Positions 24,089 to 30,562 of a stretch of DNA of 64,000 nt are shown here, piece after piece (positions within the stretch are counted from its first letter, which is position 1; each line of letters opens with the position of its first letter). A program made the position numbers and the translations under genes. A model generated the notes under the pieces. It did no database searches and was not told the origin of the DNA. It worked only from the letters and a program-made list of their open reading frames with translations. Origin of the DNA: Bacteroidota bacterium (lineage in GTDB: Bacteria; Bacteroidota; Bacteroidia; Flavobacteriales_F; PHOS-HE28); assembly GCA_014584605.1 (NCBI GenBank), contig JACTMO010000062.1, positions 62,001 to 126,000 on the forward strand. Reading direction: 5' to 3'.

Positions 24089-24266
24089 CTATCCGATCGG
24101 GTGGAACCGGGCCACGTCTTCGGCCAAGCCTTCCAGGTCATTGATCAAGTAGGCTTCCGTGCTGCTCACGTAACGGTGACCCGCTCTGTGCTGCGCTTCC
24201 CGCAGGTTCAGCGTCTTGATCCAGTGCGTGATCACGCTGGCCCGCAACAGAACCGCATTCTCTTCC
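24089..24266 (-). pseudogene. Tyrosine recombinase C-terminal fragment
   Basis: EENAVLLRASVITHWIKTLNLREAQHRAGHRYVSSTEAYLINDLEGLAEDVARFHPIG matches the C-term of the intact recombinase 28391-29428. Confidence 0.88.
24243..24265 (-). repeat. Cassette 3' flank repeat, copy 2
   Basis: Same 23-mer as 23504-23526, 4 nt from the toxin 2 stop codon. Confidence 0.85.
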
Positions 24267-24269
24267 GTG

Positions 24270-24563
24270 CTACGGCCCGAACTTCCTGCTGGGCCTGCGG
24301 CTCGTGTGCCGCACTTGGTACACGAACACCGTGCTGCCTTCAACCTCATACACCACGCGGTATTTCAGCTTGTGCAGCATCGCATGGCGGTAGCCGCCCT
24401 TGCGGACCTGGTAGCCGTACGGATTGGCCTTGATCCTCGCGTAGCAGTCCACCAACGCATCCATGAACCGGTCGCCCGATCCCTTCTTCCCGCGCTCGCG
24501 GTAATGGTAGACCTTCCGCACTTCCTTGATGGCCTTGGGATCGACCTGCAACGTGTACTTCAT
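24270..24563 (-). CDS. RelE/ParE-family toxin 2
   Basis: GDRFMDALVDCYARIKANPYGYQVRKGGYRHAMLHKLKYRVVYEVEGSTVFVYQVRHTSRRP. Confidence 0.88.
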   Translation of the reverse strand: MKYTLQVDPKAIKEVRKVYHYRERGKKGSGDRFMDALVDCYARIKANPYGYQVRKGGYRHAMLHKLKYRVVYEVEGSTVFVYQVRHTSRRPSRKFGP

Positions 24564-24796
24564 GCCTTGCGTCCCGTGCGGATCATGCGGATGGATTCCT
24601 CCTCGCTGATGAACTTCACTTTCCCGCTGATCCGGTCGGCACGTTGGGCGTCCAGTTCCGCCACCTCCTCATCGGTCAGGTCGTCCTCCTGCGGCTCTTC
24701 CCGGCGCAGAAGCATGCGGATCGCTTCGAGCACCGTGATGTTCTTCTCCTTGCGGAGCAGCTGCTGGATCTCTGTCCGTAGATGGAGCGCGGTCAT
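24560..24796 (-). CDS. Antitoxin partner of RelE/ParE toxin 2
   Basis: 78-aa acidic protein with LRREEPQEDDLTDEEVAELDAQRADRI; 4-nt overlap with the toxin. Confidence 0.82.
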   Translation of the reverse strand: MTALHLRTEIQQLLRKEKNITVLEAIRMLLRREEPQEDDLTDEEVAELDAQRADRISGKVKFISEEESIRMIRTGRKA

Positions 24797-24824
24797 GGCC
24801 TGTTGTCTCGTCCGGTAAAGTTAG
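24794..24824 (-). promoter_or_regulatory. Conserved cassette 5' leader, copy 2
   Basis: 26/31 identical to 24051-24081 ending at the antitoxin ATG. Confidence 0.6.
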
Positions 24825-24851
24825 CCCTTCGATAAAGCTCAGGGTGACGGC

Positions 24852-24890
24852 GCTATCCGATGGGATGGAACCGCCCCAATCGCGCAAGTC
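24852..24890 (-). pseudogene. Extreme 3' end of a tyrosine recombinase (remnant)
   Basis: Minus strand reads ...RLARLGRFHPIG*, matching the KFHPIG*/RFHPIG* ends of the other copies. Confidence 0.7.
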
Positions 24891-24983
24891 TTCCCGCGCC
24901 TGGGTTCGCGCGGGGCGACTTGTGCGGAGGCTACCTGTCGCCAAGCCACGAATGAGGCTCGCGAAGTCTGCGTCTTCGCTCGT

Positions 24984-25205
24984 TCAGGTGTCCTGCAAGG
25001 GCGGCAGACGGTCGGCATGTGCGGAGGAATAAAGGTGGTCCTCTGGTGAGGCCACGTACCCCTCCACCACGGGGTTCTCGCGGATATGGTCGGTCACCCG
25101 GTCGATCTCCTCGGTCCGCTCCAGCAGCAGCGGCTTGTTGTGTTGCTGCCAGACCTGGTACGTGGTGTTGTTGCTGTTGCGCTCGCCCGCTTCGCCGAAC
25201 TCAGC
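24984..25205 (-). pseudogene. C-terminal remnant of a Y1 (REP-associated/IS200-like) transposase
   Basis: Minus strand reads EFGEAGERNSNNTTYQVWQQHNKPLLLERTEEIDRVTDHIRENPVVEGYVASPEDHLYSSAHADRLPPLQDT*. Confidence 0.75.
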
Positions 25206-25369
25206 GACTTCGACCGCGCGGCCATCAAGCGGACGATCGCCAGGGCGTTGGGCGAGAAGTGATCAGAGACCGCCGGACCTGCCTGCCGGAGGCAGGGGCC
25301 GACGACACTATGGGCACTCGCTGCAAGCGAGCGCCGGAGCTACCTACGGCCTCGCGCTACCCGAGCGCG

Positions 25370-25581
25370 GGATGGAGAACGCCAAGAAGATGGCCGACGT
25401 GCTCGGTGCCAGCCTGGACTACTTGATGAGCGAGGACGATACCCAGGAGGTGATCGACAACGCCATGCTGCAACGCATCAAGGAGATCCAGCGCCTGGCC
25501 AAGGATGACCAGAACACGATCATCAACGTGATCGATGCCTTCATCCGGGACACCAAGACCAAGAAGGCCTACGCGACGTAA
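25370..25581 (+). pseudogene. Truncated XRE-type regulator (C-terminal part only)
   Basis: MENAKKMADVLGASLDYLMSEDDTQEVIDNAMLQRIKEIQRLAKDDQNTIINVIDAFIRDTKTKKAYAT aligns with the intact regulator 32374-32706; HTH missing. Confidence 0.75.
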
Positions 25582-25588
25582 TCTTCAA

Positions 25589-25671
25589 GGGCACGAGCTA
25601 CATGCTCGCGCCAGTTAGGGGGCTCGCGCCAGTTTCAGGGGCACGAGCTACAAGCTAGCGTCAGTTATGGG
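25589..25671. repeat. GGGCACGAGCTACAAGCTCGCGCCAGTT hairpin repeats (about 2.5 copies)
   Basis: Copies at 25589-25620, 25622-25640 (partial) and 25638-25671; same repeat at 32713-32747. Confidence 0.8.
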
Positions 25672-26128
25672 GAATTAGATGGAATATGGAATCGGCACCT
25701 AGTTCTAACTCCCAAGTGTACCAGTCCAGCATCACATCCTGATCCACCCCAACTACAGCACAAGTCTCTCCCGTTGCCGAATCGAACAGCCATTCCGCGT
25801 TCGGCTTATAGTAGTAGTATATGCAATGACCGGCATGCAGGGCTGTCTTTGACGGTTGCGATTGATTGAACGGCGGCCTGTACTCCAGGAAGATAGAAAC
25901 TGAGTCTCCAAGTACTTCTGCGGTGACAATCACCGCGTTTGGTCGGTCGTATGCGTATGGTGATGCGGCTTGGATGAACAAGTCCGTAACGCTGTCTAGG
26001 CTGAGTGAAGCAGCGTTCTTGCGACATGCGATTGGTGCGCTTGGTCCGCATCCGGCCAGTAACGCAACAACACCTAGCGCAAGTCCGATTTTACCTTGTG
26101 ACCTCAACAGCAGGGAGTTCATGGACAC
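25661..26128 (-). CDS. Lipoprotein, candidate immunity protein of the adjacent RHS C-terminus
   Basis: Lipobox LALGVVALLAGCGPS; overlaps the end of the RHS fragment by 38 nt; low-GC context. Confidence 0.55.
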   Translation of the reverse strand: MSMNSLLLRSQGKIGLALGVVALLAGCGPSAPIACRKNAASLSLDSVTDLFIQAASPYAYDRPNAVIVTAEVLGDSVSIFLEYRPPFNQSQPSKTALHAGHCIYYYYKPNAEWLFDSATGETCAVVGVDQDVMLDWYTWELELGADSIFHLIPHN

Positions 26129-27074
26129 GCATCATTTCGCGGTCATTGTACATGACCATTAGGCGTGGATTACTCGGAATGAAAATCTCGAAGTAGTCAG
26201 GCACCCGACCGGGATTGTGCTTGTGAAGACTTAGATAGTTCCCACGATCACCGGAAGCCCCAGCTAAGGGCTTGCCGCTAGGACTGAAGCCTGAGGGATA
26301 CGCAGGCCAACCAGTAGTGGAATCGAAAGCGCCAGGATGGCTGTGTGATGTTCGCGTCAGAAGGAGCGTCGGGGATTTACCTAGTACTTTGGATGCCAAG
26401 CTGGCCGTAGGATTGTCAATTGTGCCTTCATCAAATGTTGTTGCCAAGGTTCCTACAAGGGAGCTATTCTCTGCAGTTCCAAACACATTCAATTGCCACT
26501 CTACATTCGTGTGCGTCGCGAAGAATCGATAAGCATCTTCTAGCCCTCGGACATTGCGATTAACGAAGATCGAGTTCGATTTACCTTCAGAAGGTTTCGA
26601 CATTGAACCGAAGTGGCTCTTTATAAAGTCCTTGCTCACCGTCAGAGATTCACCTCCAACTATGCCATCTCCAAAGTCATCGGTAGCGAAGATTCTATCA
26701 AAGGCATCGTCTGTTTCTCGAATAAGAGTAAGCGAACCATCCTGCCCGAGTGAGTAGTCATCTTCGAATGCCCCGTTGGGATCCACATGCTGAATAGGGG
26801 AATCAAAGAAGGCCCTATATGGGGACCAATCTGGCGCATTTGCACTCAAAGGATCCACATTCCACCTTCTCGCCACTCTAGGATCATATTGCCAAAACTC
26901 CGCCGTATAGCTGGTCCCTTCCGCTCCGTATATCTCATTGTCCTTCTCCTGTCCCTGGAACCCGAACCGGTAGCTGTCTGAGGAGTAATTCCTCCCGGGC
27001 AGCAGGGAGCCAAATGTGAAGCAGCCTACCGCACTTTTTCCTGTAATGGCGGGGCTTTCACCCGGCGGGGGTAA
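26091..27074 (-). pseudogene. 5'-truncated RHS-repeat core end plus C-terminal domain with HSHP (JAB-like) motif
   Basis: Frame open upstream of the listed ORF: GSLLPGRNYSSDSYRFGFQGQEKDNEIYGAEGTSYTAEFWQYDPRVARRWNVDP...HVDPNG, then TSHSHPGAFDSTTGWPAYPSG...ASGDRGNYLSLHKHNPG. Confidence 0.75.
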
Positions 27075-27298
27075 AGATTCCGGCGTGGGTCGGTATGTGC
27101 TGCTTCGGTTGTTTCCTTGGCGCGGATCTCCTTGTCGATGGCCAAGGCTTTGGCATTGATCCGCTCCTTGATCTCTTCGGGTGTCTTGTTCTCGATCCTG
27201 GCCACCACTTCGCAGTAATCTTCAAGGATCGCTTTGGAGAGAACGAAGCCCGAACGGAAGCGGGTAAAGTGCATCATTAGTTGATCCATTGGTTCCAT
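27026..27298 (-). CDS. Small hypothetical protein
   Basis: MEPMDQLMMHFTRFRSGFVLSKAILEDYCEVVARIENKTPEEIKERINAKALAIDKEIRAKET, helical composition; 3' end overlaps the RHS remnant in another frame. Confidence 0.4.
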   Translation of the reverse strand: MEPMDQLMMHFTRFRSGFVLSKAILEDYCEVVARIENKTPEEIKERINAKALAIDKEIRAKETTEAAHTDPRRNLYPRRVKAPPLQEKVR

Positions 27299-27474
27299 GT
27301 GCGTGTGTTGTTGTTCGGGTAAAGATCCGCATGAGCTGCGACCTGGCAGCGTTGCACGGACCTCGCTCGGAGCTTCCCCCCGTAGAGTAAAGAGCTACGC
27401 CCGGAGCGCATTGCTTGCTGCTTGCACTACGGGTCGATCGAAGAGCGCCGGTGAGTGTCGAGCATGCAAGCACA

Positions 27475-27529
27475 CCATGCGGCACAGCAATAGGCGGCGC
27501 ATTTGGCCGCCTGTTGCTGTGCCGCGTGG
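27475..27529. repeat. Long hairpin, 20-bp core stem (24 bp with wobble), loop GCATTTG
   Basis: gcggcacagcaataggcggc-gcatttg-gccgcctgttgctgtgccgc, one non-Watson-Crick position in the core. Confidence 0.85.
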
Positions 27530-27530
27530 G

Positions 27531-27555
27531 CCTGCCGGTGCATTCAACCGGCAGG
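27531..27555. repeat. Perfect 9-bp hairpin, loop GCATTCA
   Basis: cctgccggt-gcattca-accggcagg. Confidence 0.85.
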
Positions 27556-28390
27556 GGTCGCGTGCTTGGCGCGTGGGCTTCTTCGAGCGGCGATGTGTGC
27601 AGGCGTATTTCTGCCCCGGCCCTGCGGGGCACATGGAGGGCCGGTAGAGCGACGAAGGAGCGGAGACGGACCAGTGCGCGCGTTACGGCGGCCGCCGCTG
27701 GCCTTTAGGCAACCCAGCGGGTTGCTGGCCAGCGCTGCGAGGAGGTCCGAGGAGCGACGGCGCGATCCCTTGCCTGTGCGATGGGTCGGCGCACTTCGTG
27801 GGCGCGTGGATCTCTTCTCGCGTTGGCGTCCACGATGTGCGTGTGCGGGCCTGACGCTGGCCGATCGACAAGGGAGCGAACATCCGGCGTCTTCGACGGT
27901 GGAGCCGACCGCGGAGAGAGGCGAGCGGCTGGCCATGGATGCAAGGGGCGTGACGGAGCGAACGGACGCCGACGGCCGGGCGCGCGCAAGCCAGGCGCGC
28001 CGAACCCCTGCGAGCAAGTCCGCGCATCAGCGCGACCGCTATGGGTTGCAGGGGTGAGTAAAGCGGCGACTGAGGGAGTGACGGCCACGGGCCGATCCGT
28101 AGCGTGAAGGACCGAAGGAACGAGGGCCGAACGCGGTGCGATGCAAGGGGCAACCCGCCTCGGGTTGAGCGGGATCTTGGCCGCGACCCTTGCAGCGCAA
28201 CGGACGGCACAGGGTGCCGGAACGACCGAAGACCTTTTGGAGGCTACTGCTGCGCCAGAGCTTCAGCGGCGGCGTAGCGTAACGACGCGCGGCCCGCATT
28301 TGGGGTCGCGCAACACAAGGCATTTCCCTTGGCTGTTGAGAACTTTTCCAGAGCGCGTATCCGCAACACTTGGTAGCGGATGCGATGCTT

Positions 28391-29428
28391 TCACCCGATG
28401 GGATGGAACTTCCCGATGTCCTCTTGCAACTCGTCCAGGTCGTTGATCCGGTAGGCTTCCGTGCTGCTCACGTAACGGTGCCCGGCCATGTGCTGCACTT
28501 CGCGCAGGTTGTAGAGCTTCAACCAGTGCGTGATCACGCTGGTGCGGATCTGCTTCATGCTCTTCACGCTCTTGTCCTGCTGGTGCAACTTCTCCGTCAA
28601 CTTGAACATGGCGTTATTGATCCCTTGCCCGCTGCCGGTGCTCACGATGAACCGATCACTTGCCTTGCGCGTCAAGGCCAGCAACGCGGGCCGCGCCTTC
28701 AGTTGGTACTCCATCAGGTCCAGGATCTGCGCCGCTTCGAGGATCAGCTCGCGTTCGTTGCTTCTGCGGGTTCCCGCGATGTACACCCTGCCTTCTCTCA
28801 ACTTCAGGTCCTTCTCTTCCAGCCGTGCGATCTCCATCACGTTCAAGCCCTGGAACACCAACAGCCCCACGATCGCCTTGTTGCGCTGATGAGTGAGCGC
28901 ACTGGCGCGGTACCAGTTCTGGTTCTTGTGCTTCTCGTCCTCGGTCCAGGTGTGTTGGTGGTAGAGCTTGTCCAGCCGCTGCCGGTCCAGGATGTCGTAC
29001 AGATGCTTGCGCTGCACGCCTTTGATCGCGACCTGTCGCGTGGGGTTCTCCATCGCTTCGCCGCTGCCCACCAAGTGATCGAACCAATGCCGCAAGCTGT
29101 TCACCGTGGTGCTGATGCTGCGTTGCTTCACCTTGCCGCGCATGCCTTGCACGTAGTGCAGGATGTCCGCGTAGCCCACGTGCTGGATCCCCACGTTCTG
29201 CTGTTCCGCCCATTGCATGAACCGCAAGCTGTCCCGTACGTAACGCTCCGTCGTGCTGCCGCTGTAGCCCTTCCCCAGCAGGTGGTCCACGTAGTCCTCG
29301 ATCGGCCCCGCACTGCGTAACACATCCGCTTCCTTCAACCGTGCCTTGAGTCGCTGGGCTTCTTCCGATCCTACGGCTGTGCGTGCTCGCCCTCGTGTGC
29401 GGCTGTCGCTGCTCTTGCCCAGCTTCAT
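28391..29428 (-). CDS. Tyrosine recombinase/integrase, catalytically divergent (second of the pair)
   Basis: Phage-integrase fold; conserved R-II/H-III/Y (IRTSVITHW...AGHRYVSSTEAY), but GLN replaces GLR and K replaces H in HxxR. Confidence 0.88.
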   Translation of the reverse strand: MKLGKSSDSRTRGRARTAVGSEEAQRLKARLKEADVLRSAGPIEDYVDHLLGKGYSGSTTERYVRDSLRFMQWAEQQNVGIQHVGYADILHYVQGMRGKVKQRSISTTVNSLRHWFDHLVGSGEAMENPTRQVAIKGVQRKHLYDILDRQRLDKLYHQHTWTEDEKHKNQNWYRASALTHQRNKAIVGLLVFQGLNVMEIARLEEKDLKLREGRVYIAGTRRSNERELILEAAQILDLMEYQLKARPALLALTRKASDRFIVSTGSGQGINNAMFKLTEKLHQQDKSVKSMKQIRTSVITHWLKLYNLREVQHMAGHRYVSSTEAYRINDLDELQEDIGKFHPIG

Positions 29429-30471
29429 AGCTCGTCCTCGTGCAGTTGCAGGTACTGGCGGCGCGGGATCTTCTTGTAGGGCTGCGGCTTGTGGCTCGGC
29501 TCGATCCGCTCCACCGTCACCGCTTCCTCGTTCCGTTCTGCGGCCACCAAGTGCGTGTAGACCTGCGTACTCTCCAAGCTGCTGTGTCCCAAGAAGCGCC
29601 CGATCTTCTCCAGGTCCATCCCGTTCTGTAGCAGGTGCGTGGCGATCGAGTGGCGCAGCACATGCAGCCGCACGTTCTTGCTCTGTAGTTCGATGTTGTC
29701 GCTGCGCTGTTGCAGGATCTTCAAGCGTAGTGCCATCGTCTGCGTGTCCATGCGGGTTCCCTTCTGGCTGATGAACAAGGCTTCTTCACGCGGCGCTTTG
29801 AGCATCGCGGGCCGGTGGTCGTAGATCCAGCTTTGCAGGTGGCCGCTCGCCGTCTTGTTGAACGGCACCAGACGTTCCTTGTAGTTCTTGCCCTTGCGCA
29901 CGTGCAGCACCTGCTTGTCCAGGTTGATGTCCCCCAGATCCAGGTGGTAGCCTTCGTTCCTCCGTAGCCCACACCCGTAGAAGATCGTGAGGATGGCGCG
30001 GTCACGCGCGGCGATGGCCTCGGGCTGCCACACGCCCGGCGCGGGCGTTCCCGGATCGGTCACGCGGTAGAGCTCGTGGATCTCCTCCTGGCTCAGGTGC
30101 TCGATCGTGCGCGTGTCGTCGTTCTCCCATTCGATCTTCAGGTGCGGCAGCACCAGCCGCCCGCTCTCGCGCAAGTACTGAGTGAACTTGTAGAGCGCCT
30201 GCAGGTGCTTGTTCAAGGATCCGTTGCTGAGCCCTCCGCCGGTGCGCGTGTTGGTGCGCTCGCGCAAGTGCGCGAAGTGGTCGTGGAAGTCCTGCACGTC
30301 GATCTGTTCGATCCCCGTGGTGCCCGTGCTTTCCAGGTAGTGCAGGAACTCGCGTGCATGCAGGGGCAGCTTGTACACCGTGCGCGGCGCGTAGCCCAGC
30401 ACGTCCAGCCATTCGCGGAAGGACTGTTCCACGTAGCGGAACGCCTCGCTTTCAACGCTCAGTTGCTTCAT
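29425..30471 (-). CDS. Tyrosine recombinase/integrase (XerC/D-like, complete catalytic set)
   Basis: GCGLRRNEGYHLDLGD, GKNYKERLVP, LHVLRHSIATHLL, LGHSSLESTQVYTH; start set at ATG 30471; 4-nt overlap with the next gene. Confidence 0.93.
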   Translation of the reverse strand: MKQLSVESEAFRYVEQSFREWLDVLGYAPRTVYKLPLHAREFLHYLESTGTTGIEQIDVQDFHDHFAHLRERTNTRTGGGLSNGSLNKHLQALYKFTQYLRESGRLVLPHLKIEWENDDTRTIEHLSQEEIHELYRVTDPGTPAPGVWQPEAIAARDRAILTIFYGCGLRRNEGYHLDLGDINLDKQVLHVRKGKNYKERLVPFNKTASGHLQSWIYDHRPAMLKAPREEALFISQKGTRMDTQTMALRLKILQQRSDNIELQSKNVRLHVLRHSIATHLLQNGMDLEKIGRFLGHSSLESTQVYTHLVAAERNEEAVTVERIEPSHKPQPYKKIPRRQYLQLHEDEL

Positions 30472-30562
30472 GTAAAAAGTTCGATCATGGAGCGTTTCCG
30501 CTCCGGTGTGTCTCACTGGCTGCTGCCCCTACGCTGGCAAGGACTTCAGTACGACAAGCCGC

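Larger units (their letters stand above)
27299..28390. other. About 1.1 kb GC-rich, hairpin-dense region without supportable CDS (candidate structured RNA or repeat region)
   Basis: Multiple inverted repeats (27475-27529, 27531-27555, 27616-27644, 27697-27733, 28288-28310, 28316-28331); no ORF with recognisable protein character. Confidence 0.5.

Noticed and set aside
24216-24818. 200-aa plus-strand ORF opposite the second TA module
   Set aside because: Antisense to a convincing antitoxin/toxin pair.
25277-25331. Small palindromes (cctgcctgccggaggcagg; ctcgct-gca-agcgag) as regulatory sites
   Set aside because: Common degenerate palindromes in junk between gene remnants; no positional evidence for function.
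25019-25426. 135-aa plus-strand ORF
   Set aside because: Antisense to the Y1 transposase remnant and spans a junction between unrelated fragments.
27503-28323. Overlapping ORFs on both strands in the 27.3-28.4 kb region
   Set aside because: Several frames open simultaneously, Arg/Pro/Ala/Ser-rich, no recognisable motif; better explained as non-coding GC-rich DNA.
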